This document shows positions 1 to 11,908 of a stretch of DNA of 64,000 nucleotides, piece after piece. The stretch's first letter is position 1, and each line of letters starts with the position of its first letter. The notes under the pieces were generated by a model that worked only from the letters and a program-made list of their open reading frames with translations, made no database searches and was not told the origin of the DNA. Source of the stretch: Ectobius pallidus (taxonomy: Eukaryota > Arthropoda > Insecta > Blattodea > Ectobiidae); contig CAXKWD010000005.1 in assembly GCA_964059195.1 (NCBI GenBank), positions 150,565,265 to 150,629,264 on the forward strand, written 5' to 3'. The position numbers and the translations under genes were made by a program.

Positions 1-2380
1 TATGGTAGACACTATTTTTATAGTAATAAATTGCTAAAAGGAATTTGACGGATGACAGTGCGTTATATATGAATTTACAATATAAAATACACTTATTTTA
101 TTACTAAAAAGTAAGTAAATCTATATTACTTGGACACCCTTAGCGAAAAAAAAAATTATTTCTGAACTGGCATGCCCATCAACTTGCCACTAGCCATTAT
201 GTGCCATGTAAAAAGAAAGAAAAAAAAAATTCTTTATTGCTATAAGACAAACTTTGGTGTTTACAATAAACGTTAATTAAAATTAACTATGAACACTTGG
301 CGGAGATGGAAAAGCTCCTCTCTATCTCCGCTGAAACATGACCTAAAATGCAAAAAAAATAGCCTAAAAATGCCGAAAATGACTTAAAAATGCAGAAAAT
401 TACCAAAAATTTTCCAAAAAATGACCTATCTCCTGAAAATGATGAAAAATGCAAAATAAAACAAAAACATACAAAAACAAATTGCCCAGGCCTACATTCG
501 AGCTATCATCAAAAGCCTTGCCGTAGTCATCATAATAGTCAAATTCATCAGGCTGTTGTTGTCCACGTATGTTTTATCAAGTTTTGTCACTTTGACGAGA
601 GATGAAGAGCGGCAGATTAAAAATCTTTATCTCTTCCTTGACTGACTAGCAATTTTCTGGCAAATTCATAGTGTCTCGTTCAGTGACATGTGATCTTAAA
701 AACGAACAGCAATTAAGCCCTACGAATCAGTGTGCAGGAATATTAATAGCAACATTAATACAATAATAATAATCGAATTCATGGGCTTGATAGTATGACC
801 TGTTCTGGCTTCCTACAGGCTAATTTAGTCTCGCTACCGATTCCAAGGTCTACATTGCTTCCTAAATTCAGAAGGAACACACAGAGTGGACAAAATGTAA
901 CAATGCAGTTTTTAACGTTTCGTTCCTTCGGTAGAAACGATTTAAAAAATCAAACACCATGTGTGTCCTAAAGTTACAGAAAAAATTGTCTTTAAACTTT
1001 AACCATTATATATTTGTTAAGTGTAATCCGTACTTTTATAATCTGTTCACATCATCAAAGTAAAGCATAAGAAATAGATATTTTCTTTGCAGGTTTTCAA
1101 TAACGCTGGCAGTTTTCGTGCAAATTAAATACAGAGATTCAAACGTGGATCAAGTACTTCACGACGAATGGCAATGTCAGGACAAGTGAATTCGTCATGT
1201 AATGGGTTTGTTTTCATACTAGTGAAAACATAAATCATTGCCACATGTAAGTTATATCTTCTTGATTAAAATGTATTTTTTTCAAGGAATGTGGAGAAGT
1301 GTTTTATTAACTATTATGGACTTTTTTGCAATCCACAAGTAACAATAGATACTACAAGGGACGCTTCTTTACGTAATTCTTCCAATTCCTAAAAGTAGCG
1401 CTGAATAACGCGACATTGTGAATATAACAAAGTTGAGGTATATTCCCTTTCTGCAGATGGCAGTTCACTGAATATAACACAAAACACTGTTCGAAAACAT
1501 TTCCACAACCAAGAATTGGACTACTTTTTTACGCATCAGCATTTCTGTATTTACGGAATTCGTAACACAGGAATGATTGTGTAGATTTTTTTACGGCATA
1601 GTATCGAACGGTAGCGGATATTTAATGAACCGAGACAACCAGCGTAGCATCTGACATTTCTGCAAGTCCTCGGGTCATCTGTAAGAATAGGTTCCCAATA
1701 CAAACCTATTTGTGGAAGTAAGCTAATTTAATGGGAACGGTATGTAAGGCTGTCGTGGTTTCGTTTCCTAAGAAATGACTCAACTATGAAGACCGCAATA
1801 AGAATAATGAAATAAAGCAGAGATTCAGATATCAATACAAGTAGAACAAGAAAATTTACTATCATAATTCATTTACTTATCATTCCACTGGGAAAATGAA
1901 GCAATCTTACATATTTGCCCTGAGGACAAGTGTCTTGTGCTTCTTTCTAAAAGGAAATAGATCGAGGCACCATTTCGATTAAGCTTTGTTCTGTTGTGCT
2001 CCTTGGTGATGTTCTACTAAATTAAAAATATTCTAATTAATTTTAGCGGTATAAAGTTGAGTATTAAAAAAAGTCTATATCTGATGTATAATTTCCAGAG
2101 ACAAAATTTTAACACTATTTCACGTTATTGTTTTGTTTACAATTTTTACCTATCACAGCTATCACTAGGTAAGTTATTAGGGAATGAAAGTTTCGTAAAA
2201 AAAAAGCGTATGGTTTCCGTTTAAATTAAAAACATACATTTATGTTTATTTAATTTACACACAAGCCTCAATTTTAAAATAATAATTTACCCTCATGATG
2301 TGTGGGTAGCACATTTGGTATCTTATTAAGTTAAAAGGTTTGTTTCAAAAGATTTTCACGAAGCAATGTTATTATATTCA
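1..2380. other. AT-rich non-coding stretch
   Basis: No protein, RNA gene or transposon end is recognisable here. The only local structures are a short hairpin at 300-331 (GCGGAGAT pairing with ATCTCCGC) and an A-rich tract at about 342-430 with degenerate repeats of CCTAAAAATG. That tract resembles the interior of the hAT elements further on, but no terminal repeat is visible beside it. Confidence 0.6.
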
Positions 2381-2520
2381 TTTTATGCAGTATCTAACAT
2401 ATATTCACAACCATATGTAATTATTATTCTATATTTTACTGTATATATTGCTGTGTAAGCTATAAACCCTAGTAGGCCTATACCTTTTCTGGCAAAATAG
2501 GGTTCATAAAGATTTGGAGA

Positions 2521-2542
2521 TACAATAAATAAATAAATAAAT
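2521..2542 (+). repeat. (AAAT)n microsatellite, possible LINE tail
   Basis: AATAAATAAATAAATAAATA directly follows a stretch ending in GATTTGGAGATAC. An AATAAA-type tail like this often closes insect LINEs, but no coding sequence was recognised upstream, so the LINE reading is only a possibility. Confidence 0.45.
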
Positions 2543-2951
2543 AAGTTAAATGTAAAATTATTTTTATATGAATAAAATAATTTCTCAATGACCACATGTT
2601 AGAACTTCAGCGTACATGGTATGATAAATGCAACCTGAATTAGAGTTTCTCCTCTTAAAGCTTGTCTTGTGAAACCCGGAGCTCCAGTTAGATAGGCCTA
2701 CATAGGCCTACTTGCAAGTAGAAAGAGAACGGATACTAATCCTGACATTATTTACGAAAACACACAATACGTATGTATGAAGATTATATAGGCTCTGTAT
2801 ATAGAATCAATTGCACAAAATGGACAATATAGATATGTTTAATACTAGCAATAAGCGGATTAAAATTATCTGTGATCAAAATTTGAAAACTTCAAAATAG
2901 TAATTATTAAAATATGCTCCATGTCAAATTCTTTATTTAAACCATTCTTAT

Positions 2952-3149
2952 ATACATAGGATTGTATTTCTTATTATACTAGATTTATATATGTGTGTGT
3001 TTTTTTATTTGTTCCCTTCATTGTGTAATTTTCATATTGTATGGGTTTATACATAAGATTGTATTTCTTATTATACTAGATTTATATATGTGTGTGTGTG
3101 TGTTTTTATTTGTTCCCTTCATTGTGTAATTTTCATATTGTATGGGTTT
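2952..3149 (+). repeat. Tandem duplication, ~97-101 bp unit x2
   Basis: Two near-identical units begin at 2952 and 3049. Each contains TTATTATACTAGATTTATAT, a short (TG)n run and TTGTTCCCTTCATTGTG, and ends in TATGGGTTT. The second unit is longer because its (TG)n run is longer. The low divergence suggests a fairly recent local duplication. No coding sense was seen. Confidence 0.85.
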
Positions 3150-4332
3150 CTTGTTTCTTTTTTCTGTTTTTTTTTAGTTGTAGTATTAGTTTATATATTT
3201 TTAGTATTACATTAAATATCTAATATTAGTGTTGTAGTGGTGTAGTTAGTATAAGAGAATATTGTAATTGGGAAATGTGCCTGATTTATATTTTCAGCAT
3301 AATAAATAAATATTTTTAAAATCGTTAGTTCTTAAGGCTTCTAAATCGTCTTACAGGCCAATTATTGTTGATTGGTACGCTCATTAATGTTTTTAAATAT
3401 TTTATGTTATATTTTGTTTGTATGTCTCATCTAAAGGCTTTGAATAAAAACATAAGGTAGGCACTTTATGGTAGATTTCATTTTTTAACAGAATTTGAAC
3501 ACGCAGAAGTATCAGGTCAAATTTTGCATTTGAGATACAAATCATTTAAATTTCCTATTATTTGTCTCCTCAAGATTCCAGCCATTGAAAGACACCCAAT
3601 CTAAACGACGATTAAATTTAAATTTTACGATATAAAACATAAAAAAAGATGTTCTTATTCCAATAGCCAAAAATTTCATTATAACTAAAAGTGGCATATT
3701 TTATTATTTGCAAAATATGCAATTCATTATTTTCATGTTCAGAATAAAAGCTATAAAAATCAACAGAATCACAACATTTACTTAGATTCTGAAAATCTTT
3801 CCGTGTTACGGAATGAGAGTATGGCAGAATAAGATGTAGGCCAACTGTTCAGAGAATATAATGAATGACCGCTAATCCTGTAAACAAACTGCCTGTATCA
3901 AAGAAAATAATCTTCCTTTCAAAATGTGGGTGAAAACGCTGCTACTGTTGCAAATTGACAGCACGAAACGACAACCGTAACGAAAATCCTGACGTTAGAA
4001 GAGTGCATTAGGTAAGCTCTCTATTTCTCACGAATTCCCACCCACGGGACTTACAAAAGATGAAATTCTCGTTTTAAGAACACCAAGGTACTTTTGAGCT
4101 AGGATGGCATCGTACAATATAAAGATGATATGCGTTTCTAAGTTGTTATATTTTGAAGATTACAATCCCTATTCTGTGAAGAGACTGACGGAATTCAGAC
4201 AAAATAATAAAACTTACCCTTTAGATAAGTAGGATTGGAATGTAGTCTACTTGAAAAAAAAGCAATCGAAACTTTTTTTTTTTTTTAATTACGAGAGGAT
4301 ATCTTATCATAAAAGTTTCTGTATTCATAAAC
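3150..4332. other. AT-rich non-coding stretch
   Basis: No gene or transposon end recognised. A T-rich segment runs into CAGCATAATAAATAAATATT near 3295-3316, which looks like the polyadenylated 3' end of a retroelement, but nothing upstream can be identified. Confidence 0.5.
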
Positions 4333-4334
4333 TA

Positions 4335-5020
4335 CAGGGTGTCTCAAAAAAAGTACTAAAACTTTGAATTAGTATAAAAACACTATTTATAAACATAGAG
4401 ACAAGTTTAAAGGCTTGAATTAGAGAAGAAACATGTAATTAAAGAATCATGTTCGCAATGTTCAAATTGATGACCGTCATTATCCAGACAAAGCTCGTGT
4501 CTCAAAAAAATGTACTAACACTTTGAATGAGTATAAAAACATTATTTATCAACATAGAGACAAGTTTAAAGGCTTGAATTACAGATGTACAGATTACAGA
4601 TTACACTACCATCGAGACGTAAGAGCTCACCTCCATGCAGCTTATCCAAACACACGGATTGGACGAGGGGGTAGCATTGAATACCCTGCGAGTTCCCCAG
4701 ACCTCACGCCAATGGACTTCTTTTTATGGGGATACCACAAGGACAGGGTTTATCGCACAAAACCAAGAACAATAATTAATTATTGATCCATTGAAATTGG
4801 AAATTGAAAGACAATGTCGCGAAATTCCAAATGAACTGTGTCGTGACGTTTGCGTTATCAGCTTTGTCTGGACAATGACGGTCATCAATTTGAACATTGC
4901 GAACATGATTCCTTAATTACATCTTTCTTCCGTAATTCAAGCCTTTAAACTTGTCTCTATGTTCATAAATAATGTTTTTATACCCATTCAAAGTGTTAGT
5001 ACATTTTTTTAGACACCCTG
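4335..5020 (+). mobile_element. Rearranged Tc1/mariner-type element with TA flanks and long inverted ends
   Basis: The ends read CAGGGTGTCT and AGACACCCTG with TA on both sides (4333-4334, 5021-5022), as expected for IS630/Tc1/mariner transposition. The first 161 bp (4335-4495) is an inverted copy of the last 161 bp (4860-5020), including codons for the transposase tail. Just inside, at 4500-4584, lies a second forward copy of the terminal repeat lacking only its first seven bases, probably the original left end. The centre holds a degenerate transposase fragment. It cannot be autonomous. Confidence 0.85.
4523..4786 (+). pseudogene. Tc1/mariner-type transposase fragment (catalytic C-terminal part)
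   Basis: The segment TRIGRGGSIEYPASSPDLTP followed by MDFFLWGYHKDRVYRTKP matches the conserved region around the third catalytic acidic residue of an insect IS630/Tc1/mariner transposase; here that residue is the Asp of PMDFFLWG. HYHRDVRAHL, from just downstream of the second catalytic Asp, is recognisable, but the Asp-containing motif itself is replaced by unrelated sequence. The first residues of this reading frame translate the terminal repeat and are not native protein. The frame then stops early; the remaining C-terminal codons (HQFEHCEH region, about 4860-4910) lie in other frames. It is a dead fragment lacking the DNA-binding domain and most of the catalytic core. Confidence 0.8.
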
Positions 5021-5022
5021 TA

Positions 5023-6300
5023 TTTACATGCTGTCTTAAATTTCTCCTCCTATTTACCATTGGTGGGTTAACAGTAGTTATTTAAGCCTATTCATCATTA
5101 ATTAATATTATTTAACATTATAGCCTACATTCGCAGCAGATAATGCAACTTTAAATCGAGTCTTAACATTACATTTTCAATTACCATTCATCATCGCAAT
5201 AGTAAGAAAATTAGGTAAACTGATGTGACAAAGTGCCAGAATGTTTTTGTTTAATCAGTGATAACTGCAATTATGATATGCGGAAAAAAGTTTTCTTAAT
5301 CCATTTTCGAGTTAAGCTGTAGATCGATTCATTAAGCAGGCCTTACGGAAGAACAAAGGTCTAGTTTGATAAGCACATGTGAAGGAATATGTGGGTAGTG
5401 TAATTTGTCAACTTGTCAACTTCCAAAGCCGTATATGAATACTGTTGCCATGATAAATGATTTGCATTTGATAAATTCTTTCTAATATATTATAAAAAAA
5501 AAAATTGCCACTAAATTGGTCTTTACTCCTGTACCGGTCAATCGATTTGGTCCAATAGCAATAGGCTTCTTCCCATGGACGTTATAAGTTTCATGAAAAT
5601 CCGATAAAACGTATTTGAGTTATCGTGCGTACAGACACACGGACAGACAGAAGGACAGATATTTTCCCGTCCCCCACACAATCTCATATAGTACCATTGG
5701 TAATTCATCTACTCTTTCTACACCAAACAAGTTCTAATAACCCACTAAACAGTAAAATTGATAAAATCCCATTTCATCGTTATATTTCTTTATATGAAAA
5801 TGTTCCATCGAAATAAATTTCAGAATATAGTACAAAATACCTACTATATGACCTAGATTCCACAATCCTCCCAACCACCAGGAAATATGCACCCTTTTCA
5901 ATGATAACCATGAAATATGTCGATCAATTCATGCAGAAGAAGGAAACCTGCTCGGATTTATAAATGTGTTCCACAATTTCACGGAAGACCAACAAAATAC
6001 GGCGGGTCGAATTGTATGAAGATAGTCAACCCTTCGAATAAAGGGGAGATCAACTCAGTAGCAGGTTGCCTAGATATTCCACACACGGATTCACAGAACG
6101 TGAAACAGCGCTCAGGGCCCTATTTCCTAGAACTCTTACATTCATATTGTTAGCAAATACATAATAATATTAGTTATTATTATTAGTCTTTTGTTTCATA
6201 AGAATATTTTCTAATAATATTAGTTATGAGTTCATGGCTCTAAAATATTAGTAAATTTTGCTAACATTATTAGTAAACCGTTTCATGGACTGCGTAAAAG
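5023..6300. other. Non-coding stretch with a short CAGACACACGGACAGACAG tract
   Basis: No gene recognised. At about 5628-5662 lies a low-complexity ACAGAC/GGACAG tract preceded by TTTCATGAAAATCCGATAAA. A similar tract occurs at 37535-37560, so both may be ends of one dispersed repeat family. Confidence 0.45.
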
Positions 6301-6304
6301 TGAA

Positions 6305-6599
6305 GTGTTCCCTATGACAGGCCATGGAGGCCCAGAGAGTTCCAGGAGGCTGAGGCTCCCAGAATTTAGACAATCGGCTCATGAAGGTGGTAAGGTTGTC
6401 AGCCTAGGCACCGGCCGCCTTTACCCCCAGGATTTCTCCGGGTACTTATTTCTGTTAGAGGCTGAGTCGACCTCAGGGCCATATTGCCACCAGAAGGATT
6501 AGGCCAATTGAAAAACTCCAGTGACCTCATCGGGCATCAAACCCGCGACCTTCTAGTTTGTAGCGTAGCGCCTCAACCACTACGCTACCGCGTACCCCC
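6305..6599 (-). mobile_element. SINE family A, near full length
   Basis: This is a tRNA-derived SINE on the minus strand. Read on that strand, box A is TAGCGTAGTGG (complement at about 6577-6587) and box B is GGTCGCGGGTTTGATGCCC (complement of 6532-6550), one or two changes from GGTTCGATCCC. The body contains TCTGGTGGCA, AGGCTGACAACC and GCCTCCATGGCCTG. Family A also occurs at 14151, 23303, 44677 and 55970. The head would have been transcribed by RNA polymerase III; mobility needs a partner LINE. Confidence 0.88.
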
Positions 6600-6960
6600 T
6601 AATGAACAAAGTTAAGGGAAAATAAAGAAATGCCCATTTTTCCTCCCTGTGTTCTATGATCAAGAAAAGGTGACGCGACGATCTTAGAACAAATGCGAAA
6701 CCGGTTGTTGGACCGAAGATATAGCCTATGGGTCAGGTAAACCGGAGGTAGAAGGCGGGGCAAAAAACACACAAACAAACAAAAAACAAAACAAAAAACA
6801 AACTTTATTCCATCGGTAGGTGTCCATCCCTACCGAACTTTAAGTGATCATAGAACGCGTACGGGTGCTTTCGTGCTTCCATTTATTGCAATACATTAGA
6901 GTGACACGATGCAGTCGCGTATGAATGTTTATGGATGTCTTTTTCCTTTATTATCCTACA

Positions 6961-7115
6961 TCTAAAGTCTGATCGTCTTAAGAAGGAAACCTGAAGTAAA
7001 CAAAAACCAGCACATCTGTCTCACTCTAGCACATTATTCGTATGTCTAAAGAGCGAGACAGACATAGTGGTTTTTGTTTAATTCAGGTTTCTTTCTTATC
7101 TCGTCTAGGGTTTAG
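6961..7115. repeat. Long imperfect hairpin
   Basis: Left arm 6961-7027 pairs with right arm 7050-7115, with a 22-base loop. The best-matched part is AAACCTGAAGTAAACAAAAA against TTTTTGTTTAATTCAGGTTT, continuing through CTGTCTCACTCT against AGAGCGAGACAG. There is no coding content. It could be a small palindromic element or a hairpin-RNA locus; the sequence does not decide. Confidence 0.75.
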
Positions 7116-7168
7116 TACCCATAATCTGCATTGCACATTCCATAACTTGCCCTTTCATTTGTATAGAC

Positions 7169-7628
7169 CAGCGTTTCTCAACCTATGGTCCGCGGACCAC
7201 TGGTGGTCCGCGACGATGGTGCAGATGGCCCGCAGACATAATTAAGATGTCTTAATGTATCTGCTGATCTTCGACTAAATTTGACTAATATTGAACCAGA
7301 TATCCAGGTAGTCTGCAAGAGACGACAAGATCAACCGTCTCATTAAAATTAATGTTATTACTAATAACATAATCCCTAATTATATTATCAAATTGGTAAT
7401 AAATATTAAACTGTTAATAGTTTACTTCCATTTCAAAAACTGTGTTTCCATTGAATTAAAAAAATGTATTTAGATTTATTTCGTTATAATGACCTATAAT
7501 TAATACCCCAAATATTAATATAGGCCTACATATAGCCTGCTTTTAAAAATGGGATGTAAAATTAGGGGTCCGTAAAATCTTTTAGACATTTTAGAGGTCC
7601 TCGGGTTCAAAAAGGTTGAAAAACGCTG
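7169..7628. mobile_element. Non-autonomous hAT element with 8-bp TSD
   Basis: The terminal repeats begin CAGCGTTTCTCAACC and end GGTTGAAAAACGCTG. They are flanked by a perfect 8-bp target-site duplication GTATAGAC at 7161-7168 and 7629-7636. CAG-type ends with an 8-bp duplication are the hAT superfamily signature. The left end includes a small palindrome, GGTCCGCGGACC. At 460 bp with no transposase, it must have been moved by an enzyme supplied in trans. Confidence 0.93.
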
Positions 7629-7636
7629 GTATAGAC

Positions 7637-9224
7637 TATTCCAAAATTTTAAATCAGCCCCACATGTTCAAAAGAAAAAATAGTCGTGACATGTCCCATA
7701 TTATTCAAATGTTAAATAATAAGTATTTGACACTTGGTTAGGTTGCCAATGTTTGGTTTGGAATTTGAAGACCATTAAGTTTGCAGGCTGGTCTACAGAA
7801 TTAATTTAAGAAGACTGTGGTTCTCCTTTAAATTCAGCCACGCATAATGTGAAATTCAGCGACATGTGACGTATTTGCGCAGCTCTGGATCCTGGCCGGA
7901 GATAACTTCAACAAGCACCGGGTAAAGTCCCAGACGACGCTCCTGATGCAGCATATCAGTGTTTGCTGGAGTGACCTGATATCTGATGGAACGTGAATTT
8001 GCATACATTACATTCGCAGTTATCATAAGCACTTTCTGAAACTCTCGACTTACGATTTCCTTTTGCCTCCTTCGTTCAGAGGGTGAATGTTATAACTCTA
8101 CCTTTGTAAATATTCAGTGGCTTAACTTATTTATTTTATTTATTGTAAACAGTGCCATCAAAAAGCCCCTCCGCAACTCTGGTTATATTCGCCATCTAGG
8201 ACAAGGTTGGAATTTCTCCCCATCTTCTTTTCAGGCTCGTAGTAGGCCATGCAACTATACCATTGATGTGCTTTCGTTAAAAATCAAAAGAAATCAACAA
8301 AATATGAAAAATTGTATTTTTTGGAAACGACATTTTTAGATAGTTTGTTCTTTTCTCTTTGATTTCATATATTAAATTTTAAATTCTAACTGCTAGTTCC
8401 TTGATACAGCCCATTTTCTAAGAAGCTTCATTTTGCCATGCCATCTATCAAATTTCAGTATTTTTATTCTTACCTCTCTGCTAGAATTTCTCATATTGAT
8501 TATTTGTTTTCACTAGTACACTATTAAGTAAGTGGAGCTATTCTGGGGTCAGAATGAACTGTTTGAACTTCGTATTTTCATGTTCATCCCGAATGTGTTT
8601 TCCACGCATTTCGATATAAGATTTGCTTTCTTCTCAGTTTCCCGTAAGTAGGAAATCGCATGGTATTAAATTGTTTCAATCATAACAATATTCTTCTATA
8701 AATTAACATATCAAGGTGATGTTTGTGTCATTTTTAAGCTTGAAGTGTTCTTTAGAGCTTGACGTCGAGAAATTTCTGTTGTATGAATATTCTACTGTGG
8801 TGTAGATTTTTGTTTATAATGATGTGAACAAAAAAATATTCTCAGTTTATATAAATCTATGTAACAATTTAAAATTTTGAGTATAAAAAAAACTAAATTC
8901 TAGGCACTAGAGTATTATTCTATCTACAAAGTAGTGAAAATTTTGTTTCTATCTTTCATAGTTTTGAAGTAGGTGTTTCGAGTTTATAATTAAAATTTTT
9001 ACGAAAACAATTTTATAAACAAATTATAAATAATTACAAAACATTTTTCTTGTGAAATGTCTTAATATACTTAATATTCTCATGTAATGTCCAACAGAGA
9101 CAATAATCTGTGGTTCATGAATGCTTATATATCTTAATATACAGCTGTATAATGTATATAAAAAGTGAGATTCCTAATATTTAAAAATAAAATTTTCATA
9201 TATAAGGTGTACACATATACCTTA
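7637..9224. other. AT-rich non-coding stretch
   Basis: No gene, RNA or element end recognised on either strand. Confidence 0.5.
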
Positions 9225-9690
9225 ATGGGTTTAAATAATTTCGAATCGTTTACATTGTCTCCAGCCATGTAAAGTTTCATTTTACGGGTCAAGCCCGTTA
9301 TGTTAAAAATTTAGGTGCTAACACGTTATAGAGATTATTACAGGAAATCACCAGCTGTCACTGTCCTTCACTTCCCTTTATAACAAATTAATCATGATCA
9401 GTTTCCTTTATTTTAACCACTATAAATCCTATTAATCCTACTACTACTATTATCGTGTACCTGCTAATCATTTACAATAACTTATTCAAAATAACATAAA
9501 TATTTCCGAAATAAAAATTTATGGCAGTTATGTTTTCCACAAAGCATAATCGTAAGCCAACGCAATATTTAGTTTCACCCCAAAAAAATTACTTACAACG
9601 TTCATTTCTCTCCATCCATTAAGTCTGAAACCCCTTATCAGAGCGAAGGATTTTTAAATATTAGTTTATTATTTGTCTTTCGTACAATTC
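9225..9690 (+). repeat. Unclassified dispersed repeat R, copy 1
   Basis: Collinear with 48660-49320. Shared blocks include GAATCGTTTACATT, GAGCCCGTTA (here AAGCCCGTTA), ACTACTATTATCGT (partner ACCACTATCATCGT), GTAAGCCAACGCAATATTTA and TTTCTCTCCATCCATT. The second copy has about 140 bp of extra sequence near its 3' side. No coding potential, terminal repeat or tail was recognised, so the class is unknown. Confidence 0.8.
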
Positions 9691-10261
9691 GATGCACGGA
9701 TATGTTCCTGTTTCTGATATGTTATTTGTTTAAAAAAAAATTGTTGCCAACTAAAAGAGCCAGAATTCCGCTAAACATGAAATTATCAAAAAGTTGTTTG
9801 GTTACTATTCTAAGCACAAGCAAACTGAAATTATTTTCCTCTTAAAATTTTGGCGAAAAATAACATAAAACGACCGATATAGGAGCTTAACAGGGTTACA
9901 CGAATATCAAAATTAGCTAGCTGTTAATTTCGTCCATGTCTGTTAAGTTCTATATAACGGTCTTACATCGTAAATAACTATTATATCGAATTATAATTTT
10001 AACTCACAGTCAATTTTAATCAATAAAATACAGGATGAATAGCTGCGATGAGTCACTTAAGTAAACGAGGTATTCATAAGGATAATCATAATCATATTTA
10101 CCAGGTCAAAGATTAAATAATTAATTATCAATACATACAACTCAAATAATCCTAAAGTCTAAACTAAAAAAAAAAACTCTTTAAGATTATATAGGGGATT
10201 GCAAGTCGAGTATGACGCAGAAGTCGGGGGCAGCTTTGTTCTCGATAGCGTGCTGGCAACG
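9691..10261. other. AT-rich non-coding stretch
   Basis: Nothing recognisable as a gene or element end. Confidence 0.5.
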
Positions 10262-10395
10262 CAGAGAAATAAATAAATAAATGAGAAAGGAGACAATAAA
10301 AGAAAGGCAGATAGTCAAAAGAAGGAAAGTGTGAAAGAAAGAAAGATAGAACGAACGAACGAACGAAAGAAAGAAAGGAAGAACTAGAGAAGAAT
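10262..10395 (+). repeat. Purine-rich (GAAA/GAAC)n tract
   Basis: An almost pure A/G strand beginning AATAAATAAATAAATGAGAA and including AACGAACGAACGAACGAAAG. Apparent reading frames opposite it translate runs such as FFLSFVRSF and are artefacts of low complexity. Confidence 0.85.
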
Positions 10396-11078
10396 GAGAT
10401 TTGCATTTCATATGATGGTTCTTTGGGAATTCCCTTCAGAAAATAATAAAACTGGTGCAAAAAAGCAACCCGCAAATCGTTATGTTTCATCATCTGTAAA
10501 TGGATTGTACAAATGTTTTCCAACTTTTGCCTTCCCCCTTTTACGTCGATTTCTGTGGAAGCTGCTTTCGAGAAGGGCGAAACTGATTTCCAAGTCTGAT
10601 AAAGAGTCTCCCTAAGTGTTTTTCTTCTCTCGTAAAGTCCGGATGAATTTGTTTATTCTGTAATCCTTGTTTTCGCTTCATTCGCAAATCACGATCGAAT
10701 TGCGATTTATTTTATTTCCTCCAATTTCAACTTATCTTGACAAATAAATGATTTCCCCGAGTAGCTATCCCTTCTTCTTCTTTCAAGATCGCTATCTCGT
10801 TTCAGAAGACTCTGGAGAGATATTATATATACTTATATAAATATATAAATATATCATATAAATATAAATATATCATTATTTTTGGGGACTGTTCAGCTAA
10901 CTTCCACGCGGAAAACGCTTGTAGGCAGACTGTAAAATTCAGTATCACCCGGACCTGGGACTCGGTTTCATACTATCTCTAGGTGCCATGGACTCAGTTT
11001 AGAAAACGGGACTCAATTTACATGTACGTTTCGAAAAGGGAGGTAAATTTGGTTCAAAAAGGTAATAACAATTTAAAT
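10396..11078. other. Non-coding stretch with an (AT)-rich microsatellite
   Basis: At about 10825-10875 lies an ATATAAATATATAAATATAT-type microsatellite. The remainder shows no gene or element signature. Confidence 0.5.
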
Positions 11079-11090
11079 AATTACTCTTAC

Positions 11091-11468
11091 ACGTCGGCCG
11101 CGGTGGTCTAGGGGTAGCGTGCCCGCCTCTAGATCCGCAGGTCCCGGGATCAAACCCGCCCGCGGCCGATGGATTTTTCCGAACGTCCTCCTGGAGGGAC
11201 TTTAAGCTGTGGGACCCGTGTCGTAGATTTACGCCACGTTAAAGAACTCCAAGCCTAAATTAGAGCCTCTGGACAAAATTTCCCGGCTTTTCACGTCCAA
11301 GTAATACCTTACTTTCCTGGGGTGTTGTGAGGCGATGGGCTTACCACCTGTCCCTCTGCCCTCCTTCAGAAAATAAGTGTAACAAAATTCACATAGGTAT
11401 CAGAAACCTCCAATTGGAGGTCCTTCGCCCCGACTCTGGGGATATAGGACAGAATCAGTCAGTCAGTC
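11091..11468 (+). mobile_element. SINE family B, full length with TSD
   Basis: A tRNA-like head has box A TGGTCTAGGGGTAGCG and box B GTCCCGGGATCAAACCC. The body includes GAGCCTCTGGACAAAATTTC and CCTTCGCCCCGACTCTGGGG, and the tail is CAGTCAGTCAGTC. An 11-bp duplication AATTACTCTTA flanks it at 11079-11089 and 11469-11479, which shows retroposition. A minus-strand 5'-truncated copy lies at 38480-38695. Confidence 0.92.
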
Positions 11469-11551
11469 AATTACTCTTATAAGAAGTAATTATTGCTAAA
11501 TTACTATAATGGAATTTATTAAAATACAAGTCCAATACTGTTGAGCTCGAT

Positions 11552-11833
11552 CAATGAAATAAAATAAATGTGATACCAGAAGCTCAACTATGATTTATTT
11601 TGTAATTCGCTGAGAACGTGCGGCGAGGAGGCCACAGTGCTTTTGGGAGGTTTTATCAATTTTATCTTATTTCATAAACGTGATAAAATGCAGTTTTGAT
11701 TTTAATTGGAACTCCAAGCTAGGAAAAAGATGCCCTGAAGAAAATGCAAACGCACCGAAAGGCCTAGGCGGCGAATTACAAAATAAATCATAGTTGAGCA
11801 ACTAGTATCACATTAATTTTATTTCATTTATTG
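11552..11833. mobile_element. Fold-back element with ~60-bp inverted arms
   Basis: Left arm 11552-11610 (CAATGAAATAAAATAAATGT ... TGTAATTCGC) pairs with right arm 11771-11833 (GCGAATTACAAAATAAATCA ... CATTTATTG). Inner spacer about 160 bp, with no coding content. A similar short sequence, ATGGAATTTATTAAA and ATGGAGTTTATTAAA, lies outside each arm (about 11511 and 11839) in direct orientation and may be a long target duplication. Superfamily not assignable. Confidence 0.75.
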
Positions 11834-11908
11834 ATAAAATGGAGTTTATTAAACCATTATCTTGCTTCCAATCTCCTAATGATTTTCTTAAGGTAGAAAT
11901 GCAATTAG

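Noticed and set aside
5625..5816. Small protein starting [12 protein letters not shown]
   Set aside because: The motif comes from the ACAGAC/GGACAG low-complexity tract, which recurs at 37535 without an open frame.
10164..10523. 119-codon minus-strand open frame with hydrophobic, serine/phenylalanine-rich sequence
   Set aside because: It is the complement of a purine-rich low-complexity tract; the apparent membrane segments come from GAAA/GAAC repeats.
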